A stretch of 64,000 nt of DNA from Prosapia bicincta. Its lineage: Eukaryota; Arthropoda; Insecta; Hemiptera; Cercopidae. Position 1 is the first letter of the stretch; each line of letters opens with the position of its first letter. Made by a program: the position numbers and the translations under genes. The DNA lies in the NCBI GenBank assembly GCA_036971475.1, contig JBAIZL010000001.1, forward strand, positions 79,756,373 through 79,820,372, read 5' to 3'. Below, piece by piece: positions 25,641 through 39,094 of the stretch. The notes below the pieces were generated by a model. The model made no database searches and was not told the DNA's origin. It saw only the letters and a program-made list of their open reading frames with translations.

Positions 25641-27788
25641 CAGTATTTTACCACTTCTATTATCATTGCAAAAAACTACCTATTACTAACTATACAAATC
25701 TATTGAGTAAATCCTCCAATCCTAATTAAATACACATTGGTTGCACTATACTATAACAATATTTTACCAGGACTATTAAAATTGCGAAAAAGTACGTACT
25801 ACTAATTATACAAATCTATCGATTCAAAAAACCTCCAATCCTAATTAAATACACATTGGTTGCACTATACTATAACAATATTTTACCAGGACTATTAAAA
25901 TTGCGAAAAAGTACGTACTACTAATTATACAAATCTATCGATTCAAAAAACCTCCAATCCTAATTAAATACACATTGGTTGCACTATACTATAACAATAT
26001 TTTACCAGGACTATTAAAATTGCGAAAAAGTACGTACTACTAATTATACAAATCTATCGATTCAAAAAACCTCCAATCCTAATTAAATACACATTGGTTG
26101 CACTATACTATAACAATATTTTACCAGGACTATTAAAATTGCGAAAAAGTACGTACTACTAATTATACAAATCTATCGATTCAAAAAACCTCCAATCCTA
26201 ATTAAATACACATTGGTTGCACTATACTATAACAATATTTTACCAGGACTATTAAAATTGCGAAAAAGTACGTACTACTAATTATACAAATCTATCGATT
26301 CAAAAAACCTCCAATCCTAATTAAATACACATTGGTTGCACTATACTATAACAATATTTTACCAGGACTATTAAAATTGCGAAAAAGTACGTACTACTAA
26401 TTATACAAATCTATCGATTCAAAAAACCTCCAATCCTAATTAAATACACATTGGTTGCACTATACTATAACAATATTTTACCAGGACTATTAAAATTGCG
26501 AAAAAGTACGTACTACTAATTATACAAATCTATCGATTCAAAAAACCTCCAATCCTAATTAAATACACATTGGTTGCACTATACTATAACAATATTTTAC
26601 CAGGACTATTAAAATTGCGAAAAAGTACGTACTACTAATTATACAAATCTATCGATTCAAAAAACCTCCAATCCTAATTAAATACACATTGGTTGCACTA
26701 TACTATAACAATATTTTACCAGGACTATTAAAATTGCGAAAAAGTACGTACTACTAATTATACAAATCTATCGATTCAAAAAACCTCCAATCCTAATTAA
26801 ATACACATTGGTTGCACTATACTATAACAATATTTTACCAGGACTATTAAAATTGCGAAAAAGTACGTACTACTAATTATACAAATCTATCGATTCAAAA
26901 AACCTCCAATCCTAATTAAATACACATTGGTTGCACTATACTATAACAATATTTTACCAGGACTATTAAAATTGCGAAAAAGTACGTACTACTAATTATA
27001 CAAATCTATCGATTCAAAAAACCTCCAATCCTAATTAAATACACATTGGTTGCACTATACTATAACAATATTTTACCAGGACTATTAAAATTGCGAAAAA
27101 GTACGTACTACTAATTATACAAATCTATCGATTCAAAAAACCTCCAATCCTAATTAAATACACATTGGTTGCACTATACTATAACAATATTTTACCAGGA
27201 CTATTAAAATTGCGAAAAAGTACGTACTACTAATTATACAAATCTATCGATTCAAAAAACCTCCAATCCTAATTAAATACACATTGGTTGCACTATACTA
27301 TAACAATATTTTACCAGGACTATTAAAATTGCGAAAAAGTACGTACTACTAATTATACAAATCTATCGATTCAAAAAACCTCCAATCCTAATTAAATACA
27401 CATTGGTTGCACTATACTATAACAATATTTTACCAGGACTATTAAAATTGCGAAAAAGTACGTACTACTAATTATACAAATCTATCGATTCAAAAAACCT
27501 CCAATCCTAATTAAATACACATTGGTTGCACTATACTATAACAATATTTTACCAGGACTATTAAAATTGCGAAAAAGTACGTACTACTAATTATACAAAT
27601 CTATCGATTCAAAAAACCTCCAATCCTAATTAAATACACATTGGTTGCACTATACTATAACAATATTTTACCAGGACTATTAAAATTGCGAAAAAGTACG
27701 TACTACTAATTATACAAATCTATCGATTCAAAAAACCTCCAATCCTAATTAAATACACATTGGTAGCACTACACTATAACAATATTTA
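25641..27788 (+). repeat. 119-bp minisatellite, about 18 copies, nearly identical
   Basis: CCTCCAATCC recurs at 25713, 25832 and 25951, and so on to 27736, giving 17 exact steps of 119 bases. Internal units are identical by eye. Only the first unit (about 25641-25760) and the right edge (from about 27760) are diverged. This pattern fits recent expansion or gene conversion of the interior. No open frame crosses it. It lies inside the 15.6-kb intron between exons A and B. Confidence 0.98.
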
Positions 27789-29084
27789 CACCTATTAATA
27801 ATTTACAGTTTTGAGGTTTAGTTTAACACAAGTTTTCTACAGTTTTGCACTATAAAACAGTTTAATTTTTATATCATAAAGATTTAAAATACAAAACTGA
27901 TATAGCTAAGGTAAACTTACAATGAGCTGTTACATATTCTGTTGTTACAAAAACCGTTTTCTAATTTACAACGTTAGTCTTACGAGTTACTGATTGCATT
28001 GTTAGAGAGTATTAAGCCTTCGGTGTATTTGGAGCTACTTGCCGTCACGTGTTCTTACAAGCTGTGTAGAACCCTGTCGAGTATTATGATACATACTCGG
28101 CAATCATTTCGCATGAAAGCGTTCTGATTAACCGATCGAATAAAGTCGTGTTTGTGAAGCAACGTTCTTCTATAAACGAAAATAATAACATGCCTTTCTC
28201 CTTGACGAAAATCTAATGTTGATTATATCAGTGCTATATATATATATCTACCAAGGCTTTGAAACGTTCAGTATTTGTTATTAGTTTAGCGTTTACTTTC
28301 TAATTTTGGCAATTATCATTTTCAAGATATTTAAGGGATACTTATTGTATACAGTAAGAACGGAATAAGAAATCTTCTAACTGAACTCGCAGCTCTTATA
28401 TCTGTTACATAGAGTAAAAGTAATACCAGTTGCAAAAATTAACTAAACCCATAGCACTTAATAACATGCGCTCTGTAACAGTAATCGGTAACAGTTGGTG
28501 CAAAATAAAAAACAGAAGCAAACAAAATAATCCAATTTAAAACGAAAATTATCACACTCATATACAAAAAAAAACAAAGATATAAAATGACTGAAAAAAT
28601 TGGATGTACCAAGTAACATTAATCAAAAACGGGAAATTTAATTTCAGTAATAACAAGATTTTTAGGATTAAAATGATATATTGTTATTTTTTTAATTAAT
28701 AAATCAAACAATTTGTTTAGTTAATCATTCACACGAATTGACTGGAACGCCAAAATGCTTTATGGAGTTTAATCTCTCTTGCTTTAAAGTCAAGATTATA
28801 ATAAAGTGGTCAAATGTTGTGTGATTTGAATTTAAAATAAAACTTTAAAAAATAAACTGGATTAAAGTATGCTGGACAACCAGGGTAAAGGAGTACGGTT
28901 TAAACAATGACTTTATAGCCGGGTAGAAACTATGGGTTCTTTCTATTAGGAACCACGTAATGGAAACTGGTTACAGGTATTTAAGCATCAACTGAAACCT
29001 AAAAACCATTTTACCGAAAACCTGCACCGAAAGGAACTACTACATTATATATAGAAGAGGTATAGCATTGTGTATGTAGTGTAC
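27789..29084 (+). other. Intron A-B, middle part
   Basis: Non-repetitive DNA. The segment near 28010-28160 is GC-richer and includes CACGTG, but no exon or element could be identified. Confidence 0.5.
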
Positions 29085-29123
29085 GTAGTGTATGTATGTA
29101 TGTATATATATGTATGTATGTAA

Positions 29124-29202
<79 letters not shown>

Positions 29203-29225
29203 GGTGGTTGTGTGTATGTGTATGT

Positions 29226-29298
<73 letters not shown>

Positions 29299-29335
29299 TG
29301 TGTATGTGTGTGTGTTGGTATGTGTGTGAGTGTGT

Positions 29336-29408
<73 letters not shown>
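29085..29408 (+). repeat. Compound (GT)n/(TA)n/(GTAT)n microsatellite
   Basis: GTAT repeats lead into two long GT tracts, a TA tract at about 29258-29294, and a final GT tract of about 34 units. Reading frames of Cys/Val repeats here are artefacts. Confidence 0.97.
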
Positions 29409-29409
<1 letters not shown>

Positions 29410-29670
29410 TAATTTTTATTTATTCTGTATATGGATCTGTTGATATACTAATTTATCCTTATATAATCTACAGAGTCTCTACACTGCTATTAAGTAAAAT
29501 ATAAGAATTATTTTCAATGTATTTACTACTGGATATTATACCTATATCAAAATGAGAAAATTATACAGTCTGTTTTAAATTAATTTCCATATTTTTTTAA
29601 TTCATAATGTAAAAAATCTTTAAAATAATTAAGGTAAGGAAAACAATACCTACTTAAAATATATTATTTT

Positions 29671-32600
29671 GATAATTTACTCCCTCTCAATGTATAACAC
29701 TGGCTCGTAAAGTAATCTGAGTAGGGCTACAGAAAGGTATGAATGTAATATTTAAACCTTTAAACAATTTACTCCCTCTCAATGTATAACACGTGTTCCT
29801 AAGGTAATCTGAGTAGGGCTACAGAAAGGTATGAATGTAATATTTAAACCTTTAAACAATTAACTCCCTCTCAATGTATAACACTTGTTCCTAAGGTAAT
29901 CTGAATAGGGCTACAGAAAGGTATGAATGTAATATTTAAACCTTTAAACAATTTACTCCCTCTCAATGTATAACACTTGTTCCTAAGGTAATCTGAGTAG
30001 GGCTACAGAAAGGTATGAATGTAATATTTAAACCTTTAATCAATTTACTCCCTCTCAATGTATAACACGTGTTCCTAAGGTAATCTGAGTAGGGCTACAG
30101 AAAGGTATGAATGTAATATTTAAACCTTTAAACAATTTACTCCCTCTCTATGTATAACACTTGTTCCTAAGGTAATCTGAGTAGGGCTACAGAAAGGTAT
30201 GAATGTAATATTTAAACCTTTAAACAATTTACTCCCTCTCAATGTATAACACTTGTTCCTAAGGTAATCTGAGTAGGGCTACAGAAAGGTATGAATGTAA
30301 TATTTAAACCTTTAAACAATTTACTCCCTCTCAATGTAAAACACGTGTTCCTAAGGTAATCTGAGTAGGGCTACAGAAAGGTATGAATGTAATATTTAAA
30401 CCTTTAAACAATTTAATCCCTCTCAATGTATAACACTTGTTCCTAAGGTAATCTGAGTAAGGCTACAGAAAGGTATGAATGTAATATTTAAACCTTTAAA
30501 CAATTTACTCCCTCTCAATGTATAACACTTGTTCCTAAGGTAATCTGAGTAGGGCTACAGAAAGGTATGAATGTAATATTTAAACCTTTAAACAATTTAC
30601 TCCCTCTCAATGTATAACACTTGTTCCTAAGGTAATCTGAGTAGGGCTACAGAAACGTATGATAGTGATAATTAAACCTTTAAACAATTTACTCCCTCTC
30701 AATTTATAACACTTGTTCCTAAGGAAATCTGAGTAGGGCTACAGAAAGGTATGAATGTAATATTTAAACCTTTAAACAATTTAATCCCTCTCAATGTATA
30801 ACACTTGTTCCTAAGGTAATCTGAGTAGGGCTACAGAAAGGTATGATAGTAATATTTAAACCTTTAAACTATTTACTCCCTCTCAATGTATAACACGTGT
30901 TCCTAAGGTAATCTGAGTAGGGCTACAGAAAGGTATGATAGTGATATTTAAATCTTTAAACTATTTACTCCCTCTCAATGTATAACACTTGTTCCTAAGG
31001 TAATCTGAATAGGGCTACAGAAAGGTATGATAGTGATATTTAAACCTTTAAACAATTTACTCCCTCTCAATGTATAACACGTGTTCCTAAGGTAATCTGA
31101 GCAGGGCTACAGAAAGGTATGAATGTAATATTTAAATCTTTAAACAATTTACTCCCTCTCAATGTATAACACTTGTTCCTAAGGTAATCTGAATAGGGCT
31201 ACAGAAAGGTATGATAGTGATATTTAAAACTTTAAACAATTTACTCCCTCTCAATGTATAACACGTGTTCCTAAGGTAATCTGAGTAGGGCTACAGAAAG
31301 GTATGAATGTAATATTTAAACCTTTAAACAATTAACTCCCTCTCAATGTATAACACTTGTTCCTAAGGTAATCTGAATAGGGCTACAGAAAGGTATGAAT
31401 GTAATATTTAAACCTTTAAACAATTTACTCCCTCTCAATGTATAACACTTGTTCCTAAGGTAATCTGAGTAGGGCTACAGAAAGGTATGAATGTAATATT
31501 TAAACCTTTAATCAATTTACTCCCTCTCAATGTATAACACGTGTTCCTAAGGTAATCTGAGTAGGGCTACAGAAAGGTATGAATGTAATATTTAAACCTT
31601 TAAACAATTTACTCCCTCTCTATGTATAACACTTGTTCCTAAGGTAATCTGAGTAGGGCTACAGAAAGGTATGAATGTAATATTTAAACCTTTAAACAAT
31701 TTACTCCCTCTCAATGTATAACACTTGTTCCTAAGGTAATCTGAGTAGGGCTACAGAAAGGTATGAATGTAATATTTAAACCTTTAAACAATTTACTCCC
31801 TCTCAATGTAAAACACGTGTTCCTAAGGTAATCTGAGTAGGGCTACAGAAAGGTATGAATGTAATATTTAAACCTTTAAACAATTTAATCCCTCTCAATG
31901 TATAACACTTGTTCCTAAGGTAATCTGAGTAAGGCTACAGAAAGGTATGAATGTAATATTTAAACCTTTAAACAATTTACTCCCTCTCAATGTATAACAC
32001 TTGTTCCTAAGGTAATCTGAGTAGGGCTACAGAAAGGTATGAATGTAATATTTAAACCTTTAAACAATTTACTCCCTCTCAATGTATAACACTTGTTCCT
32101 AAGGTAATCTGAGTAGGGCTACAGAAACGTATGATAGTGATAATTAAACCTTTAAACAATTTACTCCCTCTCAATTTATAACACTTGTTCCTAAGGAAAT
32201 CTGAGTAGGGCTACAGAAAGGTATGAATGTAATATTTAAACCTTTAAACAATTTAATCCCTCTCAATGTATAACACTTGTTCCTAAGGTAATCTGAGTAG
32301 GGCTACAGAAAGGTATGATAGTAATATTTAAACCTTTAAACTATTTACTCCCTCTCAATGTATAACACGTGTTCCTAAGGTAATCTGAGTAGGGCTACAG
32401 AAAGGTATGATAGTGATATTTAAATCTTTAAACTATTTACTCCCTCTCAATGTATAACACTTGTTCCTAAGGTAATCTGAATAGGGCTACAGAAAGGTAT
32501 GATAGTGATATTTAAACCTTTAAACAATTTACTCCCTCTCAATGTATAACACGTGTTCCTAAGGTAATCTGAGCAGGGCTACAGAAAGGTATGAATGTAA

Positions 32601-35600
32601 TATTTAAATCTTTAAACAATTTACTCCCTCTCAATGTATAACACTTGTTCCTAAGGTAATCTGAATAGGGCTACAGAAAGGTATGATAGTGATATTTAAA
32701 ACTTTAAACAATTTACTCCCTCTCAATTTATAACACTTGTTCCTAAGGAAATCTGAGTAGGGCTACAGAAAGGTATGAATGTAATATTTAAACCTTTAAA
32801 CAATTTAATCCCTCTCAATGTATAACACTTGTTCCTAAGGTAATCTGAGTAGGGCTACAGAAAGGTATGATAGTAATATTTAAACCTTTAAACTATTTAC
32901 TCCCTCTCAATGTATAACACTTGTTCCTAAGGAAATCTGAGTAGGGCTACAGAAAGGTATGAATGTAATATTTAAACCTTTAAACAATTTACTCCCTCAC
33001 AATGTATAACACTTGTTGCTAAGGACATCTGAGTAGGGCTACAGAAAGGTATAAATGTAATATTTAAACTTTTAAACAATTAACTCCCTCTCAATGTATA
33101 ACACTTGTTCCTAAGGTAATCTGAGTAGGGCTACAGAAAGGTATGATAGTAATATTTAAACCTTTTAACAATTAACTCCCTCTCAATGTATAACACTTGT
33201 TCCTATGGTAATCTGAGTAGGGCTACAGAAAGGTATGATAGTGATATTTAAACCTTTAAACAATTTACTCCCTCTTAATGTATAACACTTGTTCCTAAGG
33301 AAATCTGAGTAGGGCTACAGAAATGTATGAATGTAATATTTAAACCTTTAAACAATTTACTCCCTCTCAATGTATAACACTTGTTCCTAAGGTAATCTGA
33401 GTAGGGCTACAGAAAGGTGTGAATGTAATATTTAAACCTTTAAACAATTTACTCCCTCTCAATGTAAAACACTTGTTCCTAAGGTAATCTGAGTAGGGCT
33501 ACAGAAAGGTGTGAATGTAATATTTAAACCTTTAAACAATTTACTCCCTCTCAATGTAAAACACTTGTTCCTAAGGTAATCTGAGTAGGGCTACAGAAAT
33601 GTATGAATGTAATATTTAAACCTTTAAACAATTTACTCCCTCTCAATGTATAACACTTGTGCCTAAGGTAATCTGAGTAGGGCTACAGAAAGGTGTGAAT
33701 GTAATATTTAAACCTTTTAACAATTAACTCCCTCTCAATGTATAACACTTGTTCCTAAGGTAATCTGAGTAGGGCTACAGAAAGGTATGATAGTAATATT
33801 TAAACTTTTAAACAATTTACTCCCTCTCAATGTATAACACTTGTTCCTAAGGAAATCTGAGTAGGGCTACAGAAAGTTATGAATGTAATATTTAAACCTT
33901 TAAACAATTTACTCCCTCTCAATGTATAACACTTGTTCCTAAGGTAATCTGAATAGGGCTACAGAAAGGTATGAATGTAATATTTAAACCATTAAACAAT
34001 TTACTCCCTCTCAATGTATAACCCTTATTCCTAAGGTAATCTGAGTAAAGCTACAGAAAGGTATGAATGTAATATTTAAACCTTTAAACAATTTACTCCC
34101 TCTCAATGTAAAACACTTGTTCCTAAGGTAATCTGAGTAGGGCTACAGAAATGTATGAATGTAATATTTAAACCTTTAAACAATTAATTCCCTCTCAATG
34201 TATAACACTTGTTCCTAAGGTAATCTGAGTAGGGCTACAGAAAGGTATGAATGTAATATTTAAACCTTTAAACAATTTACTCCCTCTCAATGTATAACAC
34301 TTGTTCCTAAGGTAATCTGAGTAGGGCTACAGAAAGGTATGATAGTGATATTAAAATCTTTAAACTATTTACTCCCTCTCAATGTATAACACTTGTTCCT
34401 AAGGTAATCTGAATAGGGCTACAGAAAGGTATGATAGTGATATTTAAACCTTTAAACAATTTACTCCCTCTCAATGTATAACACGTGTTCCTAAGGTAAT
34501 CTGAGCAGGGCTACAGAAAGGTATGAATGTAATATTTAAACCTTTAAACAATTTACTCCCTCTCAATGTATAACCCTTATTCCTAAGGTAATCTGAGTAA
34601 AGCTACAGAAAGGTATGAATGTAATATTTAAACCTTTAAACAATTTACTCCCTCTCAATGTATAACACTTGTTCCTAAGGTAATCTGAGTAGGGCTACAG
34701 AAAGGTATGAATGTAATATTTAAACCTTTAAACAATATACTCCCTCTCAATGTATAACACTTGTTCCTAAGGTAATCTGAGTAGGGCAACAGAAAGGTAT
34801 GAATGTAATATTTAAACCTTTAAACAATTTACTCCCTCTCAATGTATAACACTTGTTCCTAAGGTAATCTGAGTAGGGCTACAGAAAGGTATGAATGTAA
34901 TATTTAAACCTTTAAACAATTTACTCCCTCTCTATGTATAACACTTGTTCCTAAGGTAATCTGAGTAGGGCTACAGAAAGGTATGAATGTAATATTTAAA
35001 CCTTTAAACAATTTACTCCCTCTCAATGTATAACACTTGTTCCTAAGGTAATCTGAGTATGGCTACAGAAAGGTATGAATGTAATATTTAAACCTTTAAA
35101 CTATTTACTCCCTCTCAATGTATAACACTTGTTTCTATGGTAATCTGAGTAGGGCTACAGAAAGGTATGAATGTAATATTTAAACCTTTAAACAATTTAC
35201 TCCCTCTCAATGTATAACACTTGTTCCTAAGGTAATCTGAGTAGGGCAACAGAAAGGTATGAATGTAATATTTAAACCTTTAAACAATTTACTCCCTCTC
35301 AATGTATAACACTTGTTCCTAAGGTAATCTGAGTAGGGCTACAGAAAGGTATGAATGTAATATTTAAACCTTTAAACAATTTACTCCCTCTCTATGTATA
35401 ACACTTGTTCCTAAGGTAATCTGAGTAGGGCTACAGAAATGTATGAATGTAATATTTAAACCTTTAAACAATTTACTCCCTCTCAATGTATATCACTTGT
35501 TCCTAAGGTAATCTGAGTAGGGCTACAGAAAGGTATGAATGTAATATTTAAACCTTTAAACAATTTATTCCCTCTCAATGTATAACACTTGTTCCTAAGG

Positions 35601-37030
35601 TAATCTGAGTAGGGCTACAGAAAGGTATGAATGTAATATTTAAACCTTTAAAATATTAACTCCCTCTCAATGTATAACACTTGTTCCTAAGGTAATCTGA
35701 ATAGGGCTACAGAAATGTTTGAATGTAATATTTAAACCTTTAAACAATTTACTCCCTCTCAATGTATAACAATTGTTCCTAAGGTAATCTGAGTAGGGCT
35801 ACAGAAAGGTATGAATGTAATATTTAAACCTTTAATGAATTTACTCCCTCTCTATGTATAACACTTGTTCCTAAGGTAATCTGAGTAGGGCTACAGAAAT
35901 GTATGAATGAAATATTTAAACCTTTAAACAATTAATTCCCTCTCAATGTATATCACTTGTTCCTAAGGTAATCTGAGTAGGGCTACAGAAAGGTATGAAT
36001 GTAATATTTAAACCTTTAAACAATTTACTCCCTCTCAATGTATAACACTTGTTCCTAAGGTAATCTGAGTAGGGCAACAGAAAGGTATGAATGTAATATT
36101 TAAACCTTTAAACAATTTACTCTCTCTCAATGTATAACAATTGTTCCTAAGGTAATCTGAGTAGGGCTACAGAAAGGTATGAATGTAATATTTAAACCTT
36201 TAAACAATTTACTCCCTCTCAATGTATAACACTTGTTTCTATGGTAATCTGAGTAGGGCTACTGAAAGGTATGAATGTAATATTTAAACCTTTAAACAAT
36301 TTACTCCCTCTCTATGTATAACACTTGTTCCTAAGGTAATCTGAGTAGGGCTACAGAAATGTATGAATGTAATATTTAAACCTTTATACAATTAATTCCC
36401 TCTCAATTTATAACACTTGTTCCTAAGGTAATCTGAGTAGGGCAACAGAAAGGTATGAATGTAATATTTAAACCTTTAAACAATTTACTCCCTCTCTATG
36501 TATAACACTTGTTCCTAAGGTAATCTGAGTAGGGCTACAGAAATGTATGAATGTAATATTTAAACCTTTAAACAATTTACTCCCTCTCAATGTATAACAC
36601 TTGTTCCTAAGGTAATCTGAGTAGGGCTACAGAAATGTATGAATGTAATATTTAAACCTTTAAACAATTTACTCACTCTCAATGTATAACACTTGCTCCT
36701 AAGGTAATCTGAGTAGGGCTACAGAAAGGTATGAATGTAATTTTTAAACCTTTAAACAATTTACTCCCTCTCAATGTATTTCACTTGTTCCTAAGGTAAT
36801 CTGAGTAGGGTTACAGAAAGGTATGAATGTAATATTTTAACCTTTAAACAATTAACTCCCTCTCAATGTATAAGACTTGATCCTAAGGTAATCTGAGTAG
36901 GGCTACAGAAAGGTATGAATGTAATATTTAAACCTTTAAACAATTAACTCCCTCTCAATGTATAACACTTGTTCCTAAGGTAATCTGAGTAGGGCTACAG
37001 AAAGGTATGAATGTAATATTTAAACCTTTA
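29671..37030 (+). repeat. 92-bp minisatellite, about 80 copies
   Basis: CTCCCTCTC recurs at 29680, 29772 and 29864, a 92-base period, and the array length is 80 periods. Units carry recurring variants (ACACGTGTTC or ACACTTGTTC; GTATGAATGTAAT or GTATGATAGTGAT; AATTTAATCC; GAGCAGGGC). A variant unit with GTAAAACACGTG recurs at about 30336 and 31808, and GAGCAGGG at about 31102 and 32573, so a block of 16 units (1472 bp) was duplicated. The right half is more heterogeneous. It is intronic, between exons A and B. Confidence 0.98.
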
Positions 37031-38273
37031 GTTACTAATCCCTGATTCCATTTTCATAAAGGTTTACTACATCAACGCTCTTAAACGAACGTCATACATT
37101 GCGAAACTGATTCAAAGCTACTTGCATAAGAAATAGTAAGCGTCCTCAATGGCGGGAGTTCGCACTAGCATACTTTTGTTACCTTTTGACTTGTAATCAC
37201 TGGCTGGTATGTCCGTTACAAATAGTAAAGATCTCTTTGAGTAGAACTAAAGGTTATATCTAAAGGTACGGATTGTTGCATAGTCATAGTTGCTGGTAGT
37301 TAATGAATACCTTTGCTTTTTACTTCTTTCATATTATATTGTTTTGAAAACCTATAGTAGATATATAGTTATTTTTATTGCTTAACATATCTTTATTATT
37401 CTACTGCAACCAGTTGAGGCCAGTGAGCACTCGTTCACGATACACTCGATAAGACACATGAAATCACTGAATACGTTGAATTGACAATTAAGAGAGCTAT
37501 CCGCATAGAAGAAATAGTGATTAAAATTATATAATACCATGTTTTTATCGCCTCTATATTGAATTCTGAATTTATTTGTTTTAATAAATTAAGAGACTTT
37601 AAATTCATCCAAGTACAGTGGCTCTTCAACTTCTCGATAACCAGACCATGGTTAGAAGATTGAAGAGAACCGAACCATTTGAGCTAGTGTAGGTCTGTGT
37701 GGTGCTGTGCTACTTCTAATATAATATGTATTGACAATGTTCAGACAAGAACTAATGAGTTATTTGGCACTTTAGTTATATCAGTATTAGGTTAAGCTAA
37801 TGCAAGGAAACATAATGGTTGGTCTAATAAAACCAGTTTTGATAAGGAAAAAAATTAATCAAAACGAAATTAATTAGGATTTAGATTCTAGATTGTTCGT
37901 TTTAACTGATTTTTTTGTTGTAGTTAGTTGTGTTGCTTGACTGGGGTACTGTTGGGGGATGCCAACCCACTATACATACGGAGGAGATAAAGCGTTGAAT
38001 TCAGTGATGTGTGTGTTATGTCTATATATCATAGCTATGTGCTGTGTTGCTTCACTATGTTACTGTGGGGACTGTTAATTTAATTGTTTCTTTTCATATC
38101 ACAGCTAAGTTAAAGCTGCTTCAATAAACTGTAGTAGTCGGAAATCATTGTTTTAAGATGTTTTCTGTTATTAAATCTAATTATTTATGTTACTATTGAT
38201 AAGTTTTTAGTGGTATATTTCGGATAGCCTTAATCCTGCAGAGCATGTATTTACCTCCTTTCGGTTTGAATTT
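37031..38273 (+). other. Intron A-B, last part
   Basis: Non-repetitive intron DNA. A short imperfect hairpin lies around AACCAGACCATGGTT near 37640. Small reading frames here show no recognisable motif. Confidence 0.55.
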
Positions 38274-38619
38274 AAAACATTCTATCAGGGCAATTTAAAA
38301 CATTCTATCAGGGCAATTTGAAACATTCTATCAGGGCAATTTAAAACATTCTATCAGGGCAATTTAAAACATTCTATCAGGGCAATTTAAAACATTCTAT
38401 CAGGGCAATTTAAAACATTCTATCAGGGCAATTTAAAACATTCTATCAGGGCAATTTAAAACATTCTATCAGGGCAATTTAAAACATTCTATCAGGGCAA
38501 TTTAAAACATTCTATCAGGGCAATTTAAAACATTCTATCAGGGCAATTTAAAACATTCTATCAGGGCAATTTAAAACATTCTATCAGGGCAATTTAAAAC
38601 ATTCCATCAGGGCAATTTA
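38274..38619 (+). repeat. 23-bp minisatellite, 15 copies
   Basis: AAACATTCTATCAGGGCAAT repeats every 23 bases about 15 times. The only variants seen are a G in the third spacer and CCATCAGG in the last unit. It ends 270 bases before exon B. Confidence 0.97.
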
Positions 38620-38889
38620 GACCGAATATATTCAAGTTGATTTAATTACAAATGAGATAGAAATAATATGTAAATATTTACATTTTTCTAAATATGCAAT
38701 TTTCAGTATTTAGTCTTTCCATTTTTGCTGAAGGAGGCTGTTTCGAAAGATTTTTATTTTCGAAGATTCCTATTAATGATACCAAATAACATATGCTGTA
38801 CTTATAATATGTTTACGAAGTTCCAGCAGGAACAGTTAAATTTATCATTATATGTAGTTCCATATCTAACCATGTTCTCTTGTTCACAG

Positions 38890-39094
38890 GTCTATATTAT
38901 AGTAAGGAATGAAAACGACAATATTCCGTTGTTTGTGGAGCCATTTTACCATGGGTTTGTCCTTGAGAACTCACCTCATACTATGGTCTCCATGATGTCA
39001 GCTGAAGATCTTGATAATGACCCAAAAACCAACTTGAGTTACAAGATTACAGGAGGTGACAACAGTAGGCAGTTCTACATAAGCCCTACGACAG
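38890..39094 (+). CDS. Fat/Fat-like cadherin, internal exon B
   Basis: The exon starts after the acceptor TTGTTCACAG and ends with ACA G before GTGAGT. It is 205 bases: 68 codons plus the first base of a Gly codon. It begins in phase 0, joining exon A as ..SRLE-VYIIVRNENDNIP. NENDNIP is the linker calcium-binding motif between cadherin repeats, normally DxNDNxP; here the first Asp is Asn. The next repeat opens with FYHGFVLENSP (the conserved ENSP) and MMSAEDLDNDPKTNLSYKI (the AxDxD...LxYxI strand), and ends in QFYISPTTG. The stop-free frame extends upstream to 38725, but that part is intronic: it lacks cadherin features and the acceptor is strong. It connects to exon C by a split Gly codon. 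Confidence 0.92.

Noticed and set aside
29671..37030. Resemblance of TCCTAAGGTAA in the 92-bp unit to the conserved 28S rRNA segment recognised by some homing endonucleases and used by R2-type elements
   Set aside because: The match is only about ten bases and the neighbouring conserved rRNA bases are absent, so it is most likely chance.
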